A stretch of 13,996 nt of DNA from Nitrospirae bacterium RBG_13_39_12 (GTDB lineage Bacteria > Nitrospirota > Thermodesulfovibrionia > Thermodesulfovibrionales > SM23-35): assembly GCA_001805125.1 (NCBI GenBank), contig MHEF01000161.1, forward strand, positions 1 through 13,996, given 5' to 3'. Position numbers and translations under genes: made by a program. The notes under the pieces are model-generated. The model saw only the letters and a list, made by a program, of their open reading frames with translations, made no database searches and had not been told where the DNA came from. This document shows positions 1 to 6,869 of the stretch, piece after piece; positions within the stretch are counted from its first letter, which is position 1; each line of letters opens with the position of its first letter.

Positions 1-1
1 C

Positions 2-160
2 CAAAAACGTGACACTGGATGCCTGATAAAGAAGGCAGAGGAAAATGGCATATCCATAGAACGAGATCAGGCCTTTTATCCAAAGGGATGCCCCTACTTA
101 TTCTCTCGATTATCCTTTTTTCAAGATGACGGCAATATGTTCTCACATCCGAGGGTTTGA
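2..160 (+). CDS. C-terminal end of an unrecognised protein (partial)
   Basis: The reading frame starting at base 2 is open from the window edge to a TGA at 158-160, giving 52 residues. The composition is protein-like, with a charged stretch (KKAEENGISIERDQ) followed by a Gly-Cys-Pro and aromatic-rich segment (FYPKGCPYLF). The other two forward frames close early. I do not recognise the family. Because the start lies outside the window and the segment is short, it could also be a chance open frame. The GC-rich repeat follows shortly after the stop. Confidence 0.4.
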   Translation, partial: QKRDTGCLIKKAEENGISIERDQAFYPKGCPYLFSRLSFFQDDGNMFSHPRV

Positions 161-185
161 CGTTCATAGTTAATAATTATACACC

Positions 186-203
186 CTGTGGTCTCTGCCA
201 CAG
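186..203. repeat. Short hairpin, left copy of a flanking pair
   Basis: CTGTGG (186-191) and CCACAG (198-203) form a 6-bp stem around the loop TCTCTG. The same loop occurs in a stronger hairpin at 383-404 on the other side of the hairpin-rich element. There is no T tract on either side, so it is not a convincing intrinsic terminator. Confidence 0.55.
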
Positions 204-214
204 TTCCAATTTTC

Positions 215-353
215 TGTCATTCCGGCTCTTGTCCCCGCTTTGTCGGGGATTGGTCCGGAATCTTTCCGGAAGGATTCTCTCCTCGGCGAGTCGCTGAGGC
301 GACCCGACCTCCCGAATCCCGAAAGCCTTCGGGACGGGATTGCGGGAATGACA
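215..353. repeat. GC-rich multi-hairpin intergenic repeat (MITE-like)
   Basis: The segment is bounded by the inverted 9-mers TGTCATTCC (215-223) and GGAATGACA (345-353). Between them lie four consecutive hairpins: TCCCCG/CGGGGA (232-249), TCCGGAA/TTCCGGA (254-270), CCTCGGCG/CGCTGAGG with one G-T pair (281-299), and TCCCGAA/TTCGGGA (317-334). It is much more GC-rich than its surroundings. Short open frames exist on both strands but are a by-product of the palindromes. Dispersed repeats with GTCATTCC-type ends are known in many proteobacterial and related genomes. Mobility is inferred, since no second copy or transposase is in the window. Confidence 0.7.
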
Positions 354-382
354 CAAAAAAATAAACATTCAAATAATGGACG

Positions 383-404
383 CCCTGCGGTCTCTGCCGC
401 AGGG
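383..404. repeat. Short hairpin, right copy of the flanking pair
   Basis: CCCTGCGG (383-390) and CCGCAGGG (397-404) form a perfect 8-bp stem around the loop TCTCTG. It shares loop and stem plan with the hairpin at 186-203, and the stem difference is compensatory (T-A there, C-G here). It lies 80 bp beyond the stop of the minus-strand gene at 484-714, but has no U tract on that strand. Confidence 0.55.
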
Positions 405-483
405 TTCTTCACTCTAATATAAAAATACAGCAGCCTGATAAAGTAAGGTAACTATTTTATTGACAGCTAATTTTTATATTGAT

Positions 484-714
484 TTATGTTGAATTTTTAC
501 CTTCCATTTTATCGAAGATGTTTTTTAGTGCTATTAACATCTCGCTGGTTAATCTCTGGATAATGTCAATTCTCTCAACCGCTTTTAAAAGTAGACCTTG
601 TAACTCACCATCTGAAACTGATGCTTCTGCAAGTTCTAACGTTCCCCTTACAGCTATTATATTTTCGTTAAGCTCATTTGATATTGCTGTTAGTCTTTCA
701 TTTTTTTTAGTCAT
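484..714 (-). CDS. Small protein resembling a histidine-kinase DHp helix pair without the phospho-histidine
   Basis: The 76-aa product has a clear ribosome binding site (GAGGGAGGG) about 10 nt before the ATG, which supports a real gene. Residues 9-30 (TAISNELNENIIAVRGTLELAE) have the spacing and pattern of HisKA helix 1 (SHEL-N-PL-AI-G-LELA), and residues 37-66 resemble helix 2 (L-LLKAVERID--QRLTSEML). The catalytic histidine is replaced: N13 stands where SHEL would have H. There is no ATPase domain and no transmembrane segment. It could be a stand-alone dimerisation module that titrates or pairs with a kinase, a coiled-coil adaptor, or the remnant of a kinase gene. The resemblance is by eye and function is unknown. 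Confidence 0.65.
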   Translation of the reverse strand: MTKKNERLTAISNELNENIIAVRGTLELAEASVSDGELQGLLLKAVERIDIIQRLTSEMLIALKNIFDKMEGKNST

Positions 715-877
715 AACTTAAGCCCTCCCTCAAATGATATTCAATTTTAACTTAATATGGGTAGTGGTTACAAAAATGTACTAAAACGCAGCTTATTTTT
801 TGATTAAAGACAAAAGGTAACCTTGATAAACTTGATTTCTCTTTTATGATGATATATTGCGGATTTAACTCTTGTTT

Positions 878-1471
878 TCAGTACGGGTTTAATCTGGGTG
901 GGGCTATCGCTATTTCGCTGGCATTGTTTGATTCCGGGCAAATGCCGACATCCTTAAAGATAATGACTTTGTCATAAATGGTCTTGTTAAGATCTGGGAA
1001 GATAATTCCAAAATATGCACTGATGCATGGACATACATTGATATCTGTTGATATTAAGGCAATATAATATTTATCAGATGGATGTTTCATGATCCATTCG
1101 GTTACATCAAAAGTCTCCCTCGGTTGGTAGTCGGCTTCTGTGTTTGGATATGTTGTTAAACTACCTAACCTTTCTCCGGGGGAAAGAAGTTCCCCTACCC
1201 TGGCATATTCAAGCCCGTATTTTCCCTTTAAATATTTTAGTGCATTAACACCAACTATCTGAGGATGATCCGCTATATAAACATCAGTGACAATGGGAGA
1301 GCCTCCAAACTTAAAAGGATTACTCACATTTAGTAGAAAACGGAGATCATTTATTCCGGATGATTTTGTATTCTTATGGGAAGAAATTTTACCGTAACTT
1401 GTTTGCATGAGAAGTATGACCAGGAATGCTGTCAATAAAAAGAAAACTTTGATAAAAAAATTATTTCTCAT
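878..1471 (-). CDS. Exported or membrane-anchored protein of unknown function
   Basis: The product is 197 aa. A short basic N-terminus (MRNNFFIK) is followed by a hydrophobic run to about residue 24 and then SYGKISS, a signal peptide or membrane anchor pointing to an extracytoplasmic location. The mature part is mixed alpha/beta in appearance. It has three cysteines, two in a CPC motif in the second half and one in ICPE near the C-terminus, which might form disulfides or bind a metal. I do not recognise a family. The Shine-Dalgarno is weak (GGAAC just before the ATG). It lies downstream of the REC-GGDEF gene on the same strand with a 64-bp gap, so co-transcription is possible. Confidence 0.6.
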   Translation of the reverse strand: MRNNFFIKVFFLLTAFLVILLMQTSYGKISSHKNTKSSGINDLRFLLNVSNPFKFGGSPIVTDVYIADHPQIVGVNALKYLKGKYGLEYARVGELLSPGERLGSLTTYPNTEADYQPRETFDVTEWIMKHPSDKYYIALISTDINVCPCISAYFGIIFPDLNKTIYDKVIIFKDVGICPESNNASEIAIAPPRLNPY

Positions 1472-1535
1472 CGTTCCAGCAATTTCACTTATATATTGTT
1501 AATATCATAAATTTAAAAAAAGATAACGGTGTAAG

Positions 1536-2396
1536 CTAAAACAGTTGCTTGTATCTTTTCTGCTCATACATCGATTTGTCTGCCTGACTTATCAATTCAT
1601 CAACAGAGCATGGAAATTCCGGGTTGTATTTTGCTATGCCGACACTCATCGACATTTTATATTGGGGGGGGTTTTCTTCACAGTAGACATCAATATTTTT
1701 TTGCAGACGAGAAGAAGCCATATTGGTACCAGTCTCAGTAGTTCCGGTTAGAATAGCTACAAATTCGTCTCCCCCGATGCGGGCAATGATATCAGACTGA
1801 CGAAAAGTTTCTCTTAAGATTTTGGCAGTTTCGATTAATACGGAGTCGCCTTCCATGTGGCCGAAAGAATCATTAATCTCCTTCAAATTATCCAGGTCTG
1901 CATAAAGCAGGTATAATTCTCTCCTCAGCCGGTTAGCTAACTTAAGTTCCTGTTCTGCAAAAGTGAAGAATCCACGCCGGTTGTAAAGGCCGGTAAGTTC
2001 GTCAGTAACCAACATCGAACGTATTCTCTTTTGCACTTTAACATGTTGTATCCTTGCTATGAGCTCTTTTAATGTAAAAGGCTTTTTTATAAAATCTGAT
2101 GCCCCGACTTCTATTGCTCTGTCATAGGAGAATTCGTCGATAAATGCGGTCATAATGACGACAGCAATGTCAGGCCTTATTATTTTCGCTTTTTCTGTAA
2201 GTTCGAACCCTTCGATACCAGGCATTCTGATATCTGTTATCATAATGTCAAAGGAGATTTTATCGATAAGTTCAATAGCAGATTCAAGATTTGTCGCTGT
2301 TTCACATCGATAACCTTCTGATGACAATGCTGTTTTGAGAATATCCAGTAAACTTTCATCATCGTCAACGATTAATATAGAATTTCTTTCATCCAT
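1536..2396 (-). CDS. Response regulator with GGDEF diguanylate cyclase output
   Basis: This 286-aa cytoplasmic protein should make cyclic di-GMP from two GTP under control of phosphorylation. Residues 1-120 are a receiver domain: acidic cluster D11-D13, phospho-acceptor D55 (IMITD), T83 and K105 in IKKPF. Residues 128-286 are a GGDEF domain starting at DELTGLYNRRGF, with the active-site GGDEF at 208-212 and a canonical inhibitory RxxD (R199-D202) five residues before it. It therefore looks catalytically competent and product-inhibited. AGGAG sits 7 nt before the ATG. No histidine kinase adjoins it, so its phosphodonor is unknown. The REC-GGDEF order resembles WspR or PleD-like proteins, but PleD has two receivers. 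Confidence 0.93.
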   Translation of the reverse strand: MDERNSILIVDDDESLLDILKTALSSEGYRCETATNLESAIELIDKISFDIMITDIRMPGIEGFELTEKAKIIRPDIAVVIMTAFIDEFSYDRAIEVGASDFIKKPFTLKELIARIQHVKVQKRIRSMLVTDELTGLYNRRGFFTFAEQELKLANRLRRELYLLYADLDNLKEINDSFGHMEGDSVLIETAKILRETFRQSDIIARIGGDEFVAILTGTTETGTNMASSRLQKNIDVYCEENPPQYKMSMSVGIAKYNPEFPCSVDELISQADKSMYEQKRYKQLF

Positions 2397-2438
2397 TTAA
2401 TGCTCCTATATAAATATATAGCTTTTGCATATCTTAAA

Positions 2439-2444
2439 ATTATA
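2439..2444 (-). promoter_or_regulatory. Possible -10 element for the REC-GGDEF gene
   Basis: The minus strand reads TATAAT here, 42 nt upstream of the ATG at 2396. Only a poor -35 (TTGTAA, spacer about 19) lies upstream. In AT-rich intergenic DNA a perfect -10 can arise by chance. Confidence 0.3.
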
Positions 2445-2628
2445 ACAAATTTTACTCATAAGATTACAAGAGATTATTAAACAGACAGACAAAATGCTAC
2501 AAACCATTTAAAAACAGGATATTTTTAAAAAGCCATTTCACATGCTTGACATTTATAAGCGCAGGCTGTTTGTTAATTAAAAGCAGGTATAATCTTTTCC
2601 GATAGCACTATTACAATTCAGAAAATAA

Positions 2629-4287
2629 TTACGTTTTGCCTCTCAGTTTTTTAAAAGTGTTAATTAATCCATTTGTAGAAGGATCATGGGATGTTACTTG
2701 TTTATCGCCATCGAGTTCGGGGAGTATTCTTTTTGCCAGCTGTTTACCGAGTTCGACACCCCACTGGTCAAAACTGAATATGTTCCAGATCACACCCTGT
2801 ACGAAAATCTTATGCTCGTACATCGCTATGAGACTACCGAGTGTCCTGGGTGTAAGTTTTTTAAACAATATTGAGTTAGTTGGTGTATTGCCTTTGAATG
2901 TTTTGAAAGGAGCAAGCTTTTTAATTTCTTCATCACTTTTTCCTGACAGTTTGAGTTCTTCAAATACTTCTTTTTCTGTCTTTCCTTTCATTAATGCTTC
3001 AGTTTGTGCAAAAAAGTTGGAAAGCAATATGTTATGGTGATTTCCAATCGGGTTATGGCTTATTGCAGGTGCCAGGAAATCACATGGGATCAGTTTTGTC
3101 CCCTGGTGTATAAGTTGATAAAAAGCATGCTGTCCGTTTGTTCCGGGCTCACCCCAGATAATAGGTCCTGTCTGATAACTTACTTTATGACCGTTCCTGT
3201 CAATATATTTCCCGTTGCTTTCCATGTTCCCCTGCTGGAAGTAAGCAGGGAACCTGTGCATGTACTGATCATAAGGCAGGATAGCCTCGGTTTCAGCACC
3301 AAAAAAATTGTTATGCCAGATACCTATTAAGGCAAGTGTAACAGGTATATTTTTTTCAAAAGGTGTTTCCCTAAAGTGTTTGTCCATCGCATGTGCACCT
3401 TCAAGCAGCTCAATAAAGTTCTCAAATCCAATAGCACATGCAATAGAAAGCCCTATTGCAGACCAGAGAGAATACCTGCCACCTACCCAATCCCAGAATA
3501 TGAAAATATTCTCAGGATCAATACCGAATTTCTTGACCTCTTCTTTATTAGTAGAGACCGCAACGAAATGTTGTTTAATATGAACTTCGTCCTTTGCAGA
3601 ATCGAGAAACCATTTTCTTGCCATGTATGCATTAGTCATTGTTTCCTGAGTGGTGAAAGTCTTTGAGGAAATAATAAATAATGTTGTTTCAGGGGACAGT
3701 GTTTTAAGGGTTTCTTGGATATGTGTAGCGTCAATGTTAGAGACGAAATGTGTATTGATGTTAGGTTGAGAATATGGTTTCAATGCCTCTGTTACCATTA
3801 CCGGACCCAGGTCTGAACCACCGATACCGATATTTACAATGTCTGTAATAGTTTTACCCGAGAACCCCTTCCACTTTCCTGAAATAATTATGTTTGAAAA
3901 TCCTTCCATCTGTTTTAAAACAGCGTTCACTTCAGGCATTACATCATTTCCGTCAACATAAATTGGATTGTTTGTTCGGTTTCTGAGTGCAATGTGAAGA
4001 ACTGCCCGATTTTCAGTCTCATTTATTTTTTCTCCAGAGAACATCTGCTCTATTGCATCTTTCAATTTTAAATCCACAGCAAGTTCTAAAAGAAGCTGCA
4101 CGGTTTGTCTGTTTATAATATTTTTTGAATAATCGACAATTATATCTTCAAACCTGACAGAAAACCTGGAGAACCTGTCGGGGTCTTCATTAAACATGTC
4201 TCTCATATGCGTGTTTCTCATAAGCTCATAATGTTCTTTGAGCTTTTTCCAGGTAGACGTCTCTAAGGGATTGATTTTATCAAGCAT
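2629..4287 (-). CDS. pgi: Glucose-6-phosphate isomerase
   Basis: The 552-aa product interconverts glucose 6-phosphate and fructose 6-phosphate in the cytoplasm, in glycolysis and gluconeogenesis. Its length matches the E. coli-type enzyme (about 549). Family features in order are IGGSDLGP (155-162), the phosphate-binding SSKTFTT (207-213), signature 1 DWVGGRYSLWSAIG (267-280), the catalytic-base region GNMESNGK with E356, GTNGQHAF with H387, and signature 2 FDQWGVELGK ending at K515. All expected catalytic residues are present, so it should be active. GAGGG precedes the ATG. It is on the same strand as the double-ACT gene, 156 bp downstream of it, with no obvious shared function. Confidence 0.97.
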   Translation of the reverse strand: MLDKINPLETSTWKKLKEHYELMRNTHMRDMFNEDPDRFSRFSVRFEDIIVDYSKNIINRQTVQLLLELAVDLKLKDAIEQMFSGEKINETENRAVLHIALRNRTNNPIYVDGNDVMPEVNAVLKQMEGFSNIIISGKWKGFSGKTITDIVNIGIGGSDLGPVMVTEALKPYSQPNINTHFVSNIDATHIQETLKTLSPETTLFIISSKTFTTQETMTNAYMARKWFLDSAKDEVHIKQHFVAVSTNKEEVKKFGIDPENIFIFWDWVGGRYSLWSAIGLSIACAIGFENFIELLEGAHAMDKHFRETPFEKNIPVTLALIGIWHNNFFGAETEAILPYDQYMHRFPAYFQQGNMESNGKYIDRNGHKVSYQTGPIIWGEPGTNGQHAFYQLIHQGTKLIPCDFLAPAISHNPIGNHHNILLSNFFAQTEALMKGKTEKEVFEELKLSGKSDEEIKKLAPFKTFKGNTPTNSILFKKLTPRTLGSLIAMYEHKIFVQGVIWNIFSFDQWGVELGKQLAKRILPELDGDKQVTSHDPSTNGLINTFKKLRGKT

Positions 4288-4396
4288 AAAACCCTCTTTT
4301 CATAATACCTTGTAAGTTGGCGAGATATACAGTAGCTCTGTCATATCACTCTTTTTTCTAATAAGGTAGCAAATTGAGATGACATTAATATTCCTT

Positions 4397-4415
4397 CTGT
4401 TAAGAGATTTAACAG
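4397..4415. other. Hairpin between the double-ACT gene and pgi
   Basis: CTGTTAA (4397-4403) and TTAACAG (4409-4415) form a perfect 7-bp stem with a 5-nt loop, 29 bp beyond the stop of the minus-strand ACT gene. There is no T tract, so it is a poor intrinsic terminator. It may be an operator or processing site, or chance in AT-rich DNA. Confidence 0.3.
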
Positions 4416-4443
4416 CCTTTTCAATTCCTAAGGTTAGTGGTTA

Positions 4444-4842
4444 CTATTTATTAATTACTTTAATTGCCTTCTTGTCGTCTGCTGTTTTGAAAATACATGT
4501 TGATATTTTGCCTGTTCCAGCAGTTCCGTATACGTAAACTATATCTATTCCTGCCCCGGCAATCTTTTTTGCAACCTTCTGTAATTCTCCAGCCTTGTTT
4601 GGTAAATCTACTGAAATAACCTCGTCTTCACTGATCTTGCCACCCAACTTAGATAGTGCCTTCTTTGCCTTTGCAGGACTATCAGTAACAAGCATAAAAA
4701 AAGCCTTTTCTTCCATCCCGTATGCACATATTGCATAAATATTGACCTTTGCGCCTGCAACTGCTGTACTGACCTCTGAAAGCAGACCGATTTTGTTCTT
4801 CATAGTCACATATAACTGCTTTGATTTCTTTGCCTTTGCCAT
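4444..4842 (-). CDS. Tandem ACT-domain protein
   Basis: The 132-aa product consists of two ACT domains and nothing else: residues about 9-70 (LYVTMKNKIGLLSEVSTAVAGAKVNI, abbreviated by its Gly-Leu-Leu turn at 19-21) and about 76-132 (DLPNKAGELQKVAKKIAGAGIDI). The repeated pattern of a turn with N-K-I/A-G, a helix, then a V-N-I or I-D-I strand is the ACT ligand-binding interface. ACT pairs usually bind amino acids and regulate a partner enzyme or act as free sensors, and here no catalytic domain is attached. The N-terminal lysine-rich tag (AKAKKSK) is unusual. A strong GGAGGT lies 7 nt before the ATG. The ligand cannot be told from the sequence. Confidence 0.85.
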   Translation of the reverse strand: MAKAKKSKQLYVTMKNKIGLLSEVSTAVAGAKVNIYAICAYGMEEKAFFMLVTDSPAKAKKALSKLGGKISEDEVISVDLPNKAGELQKVAKKIAGAGIDIVYVYGTAGTGKISTCIFKTADDKKAIKVINK

Positions 4843-4969
4843 ATCGGCACCTCCATATATAGTTTATAAAAGCTATTTTACTACATGTATTTATAAATAC
4901 CTATCAAATTTTGCAGGGAATCTTGTGTAAAGATACTGGGGATTATGGGGGAAAAAGCAGAAATTCTGG

Positions 4970-4998
4970 TTGACATGTCCTCTGAACATGTGTAAATT
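4970..4998 (+). promoter_or_regulatory. Sigma-70-type promoter for the cupin-like gene, with paired ACATGT sites
   Basis: A perfect -35 TTGACA (4970-4975) is followed by a 17-bp spacer and the -10-like TAAATT (4993-4998, four of six matches). The start codon is 85 bp downstream. Two copies of the self-palindromic ACATGT (4973-4978 and 4986-4991) lie 13 bp apart within the promoter, a possible repressor operator. Confidence 0.5.
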
Positions 4999-5083
4999 AA
5001 AAATTTAATCGATGTTAAGTGTATATTTTAAGCTATTTCAGGATACAGACTGTTTCAGAAAGATAAATCTTTGAAGTTTAAAA

Positions 5084-5419
5084 ATGAAAGTTTTTGAGCT
5101 TAAAAATGAGGCACAAAATTCTGTAAGCGGAGAATATATCCTTGGCTTTCAGGATACCGGCAGCCACGCCTGCTACATGATTTATGGTGTTCTAAAGCCA
5201 AAAGAAAAAGGAAGAGTTATAGAACCCGGCAAAGGTCATGAGGAGATCCTGCTTGCAATGAAAGGCAATCTGGAGGTTACGGGTTCTTGTTCATTAAGCT
5301 TAAAAGAAGGTTCTGCCTTTAAAATAGACGGTGTGAAAAAATGCTTTCTTGAGAATAAAAGTGAGTCTGATGCAATATATATAATTGCCGGAGGGCACTC
5401 GGAAGACAACCATCATTGA
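5084..5419 (+). CDS. Small cupin-like protein
   Basis: The 111-aa product looks like a single-domain cupin: alternating hydrophobic strands with a partial motif 1, GKGHEEILLAMKGNLEV (G51, H52, E54, G61). The usual HxH is reduced to H-E-E, and the motif 2 histidine is missing (the matching region reads GSAFKIDGVKKC). If it binds a metal at all, H52, E54 and the histidine-rich C-terminus (HSEDNHH) are candidates. There is no signal peptide, so it is probably cytoplasmic. The ribosome binding site is weak. A good promoter lies upstream, and two lipoprotein genes follow on the same strand 68 bp further. The function of this branch of cupins is unknown. Confidence 0.7.
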   Translation: MKVFELKNEAQNSVSGEYILGFQDTGSHACYMIYGVLKPKEKGRVIEPGKGHEEILLAMKGNLEVTGSCSLSLKEGSAFKIDGVKKCFLENKSESDAIYIIAGGHSEDNHH

Positions 5420-5487
5420 ACCTGTTCAGGATGTAATATTTCAAACAATTTATTTATATTTTTTAAATGTCAAAAAAGGGGGTAATC

Positions 5488-5913
5488 ATGAAAACAAAAC
5501 TCTTTAGGATCAATACAATCTGTTTCTTGCAAACAGCTCTTAATATGCTGTTGATCATGATAGCAATATTATCATTTGGCTGTTCAAAGTCTCCCACGAC
5601 ATGCGACAGTGATGATACTGTGAAAGCTGTGATTTCAACAGCCGGTGAAACTTATAAAGAACAATTGAGTGCCTTGGTTGGCGTTCAGCCAGGCATGGAA
5701 TTGTCCGAAGATGAATGGAGATCAATGAGAGCTGGAATGAATTTTTCCCTTGAAAGCATCATTGAGCAGAGCGTTAATAAGGAAACCGGGGGACGCCAGT
5801 GCTCGGCTGATTTGATTATAAATAGTACAGGGGGAAAAGAAATCATACCAATAAAATACACAACTGAATTGCAAAACTCGGGTGACTTGAGGGTCACTGT
5901 ATCAGGGCTGTAA
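5488..5913 (+). CDS. Small predicted lipoprotein, unknown function
   Basis: I place the start at 5488 rather than the upstream ATG at 5467, because AAGGGGG sits just before it and the protein then begins directly with a basic N-terminus and hydrophobic run. The product is 141 aa. Residues 1-31 form a lipoprotein-type signal ending LSFGC, with the lipidated C32. The -3 residue is Ser rather than the usual Leu, so it is slightly non-canonical. A second cysteine follows at C-x6-C. The mature part has a helical half (TVKAVISTAGETYKEQL) and a C-terminal beta-rich half with a Cys (QCSADLIINST) ending VTVSGL. I do not recognise the family. It resembles the next lipoprotein only in N-terminal design. 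Confidence 0.7.
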   Translation: MKTKLFRINTICFLQTALNMLLIMIAILSFGCSKSPTTCDSDDTVKAVISTAGETYKEQLSALVGVQPGMELSEDEWRSMRAGMNFSLESIIEQSVNKETGGRQCSADLIINSTGGKEIIPIKYTTELQNSGDLRVTVSGL

Positions 5914-6037
5914 GCTTAGTTCAGAAAGCACAAACGTAATCTAGGCATACATCCGGATTTTAACTTAAGTGATAAATAAATATCTTCAGATTAAGAGGAC
6001 GAAGTTTTTCATCACACATGATGTATTGAGGGGAACT

Positions 6038-6562
6038 ATGAAAAAGTGCCTTAAGTACCAATTGGTTGTTTTGCTATTAATTATCACATTAGCAGTTATT
6101 AGTGCTTGCACAGAATCATCTGATACCTGCACCTACATAACCGAGACCGATATCAAAAATATCATGAATGAAGTGGAGACTGCCACACTGAACAAAGACA
6201 TAGATAGTGTTGTCAAATATATGGCACCTTCTGTTGTAATAGATATAACGGTTCAAACACCTTTTGGACCGCAGAGACATCGCTGGTCACGTGAACAATA
6301 CAAAACTGAGACAAAAAAAGTGCTTTCAATGACCTCGCATTATGAATATAAATGTGAAAATGAGAAAATTACTATAAGCGATGACAGACAGAGCGCAGTT
6401 GTAGAAACAGATGTTGTTGAAGTTATGGTGATACAGGGGCAGAGGAACGAGACCACGACCCATGAAAAAACAACCCTGGAAATTGTAGACGGAAAAATAT
6501 TAGTAACAAAGATAGAAGGAAACATAAGGAATACCGGGGCACCTGGCTCCTCATTTATGTAA
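6038..6562 (+). CDS. Lipoprotein with probable NTF2-like/DUF4440-type fold
   Basis: The preferred start is the ATG at 6038, preceded by GAGGGG. An in-frame ATG at 5969 would add 23 residues ahead of the signal sequence and has no good Shine-Dalgarno. The 174-aa product has a lipobox (VISAC) after a hydrophobic helix, then C-x6-C. The mature region starts with a helix (IKNIMNEVETATLNKDID), followed by VVKYMAPSVVIDI and long alternating beta strands ending in LEIVDGKILVTKIEGNI. That order is typical of NTF2-like or SnoaL-like pockets, as in DUF4440. No catalytic residues can be assigned. It is probably anchored in the inner or outer membrane facing the periplasm. It follows the other lipoprotein gene by 124 bp on the same strand. 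Confidence 0.72.
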   Translation: MKKCLKYQLVVLLLIITLAVISACTESSDTCTYITETDIKNIMNEVETATLNKDIDSVVKYMAPSVVIDITVQTPFGPQRHRWSREQYKTETKKVLSMTSHYEYKCENEKITISDDRQSAVVETDVVEVMVIQGQRNETTTHEKTTLEIVDGKILVTKIEGNIRNTGAPGSSFM

Positions 6563-6572
6563 ATGCCTGTCA

Positions 6573-6788
6573 GTTGAGACCGGTTTAGACCAAGCAAGTG
6601 TGTTGGCAGAGAGGATAAGAAAAGTAGTAGAAGATTATAAATTTGATAATATCGGAAAAATAACAATGAGTCTTGGTGTAACTGAGTTCAAGAAAGGTGA
6701 CACAGGTGACACTTTTATAAAAAGGGCAGACAATGCAGTGTATAAAGCAAAGTTGGAAGGTAGAAACAGAGTTGCAGTTAACATCTAA
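6573..6788 (+). pseudogene. C-terminal remnant of a GGDEF domain
   Basis: From about 6573 the frame encodes ETGLDQASVLAERIRK, followed by KITMSLGVTEF, ADNAVYKAKLEGRNRV and the stop. These are the last three conserved blocks of a GGDEF domain. The GGDEF active site and everything before it are absent: homology stops about 10 bp after the preceding lipoprotein stop. A GTG at 6600 could start a 62-aa product, but homology extends upstream of it and there is no ribosome binding site, so I read it as a gene truncated by deletion or rearrangement. Confidence 0.7.
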
Positions 6789-6869
6789 ACAGTTACTTCT
6801 TGCTAATAAAATTCAAGGTATTTTCTAACCTGAGAAGAAAGGAACAATGACAGCTTGCAAAAATGAAAG

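Noticed and set aside
170..422. Overlapping open frames of 60-80 codons on both strands over the hairpin repeat
   Set aside because: They coincide with palindromic GC-rich repeat DNA, lack ribosome binding sites, and such translations are typical artefacts of these repeats.
2546..2592. Plus-strand TTGACA and TATAAT as a promoter
   Set aside because: The two hexamers are about 35 bp apart, far beyond a usable spacer, and no plus-strand gene follows.
2636..3666. Several plus-strand frames of 60-134 codons
   Set aside because: All are antisense to pgi, with no domain pattern or ribosome binding site.
5467..5487. Upstream ATG as start of the first lipoprotein
   Set aside because: The Shine-Dalgarno AAGGGGG falls between it and the ATG at 5488, and the lipoprotein signal begins at 5488.
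5969..6037. Upstream ATG as start of the second lipoprotein
   Set aside because: It would put 23 extra residues before the signal sequence. GAGGGG precedes the ATG at 6038.
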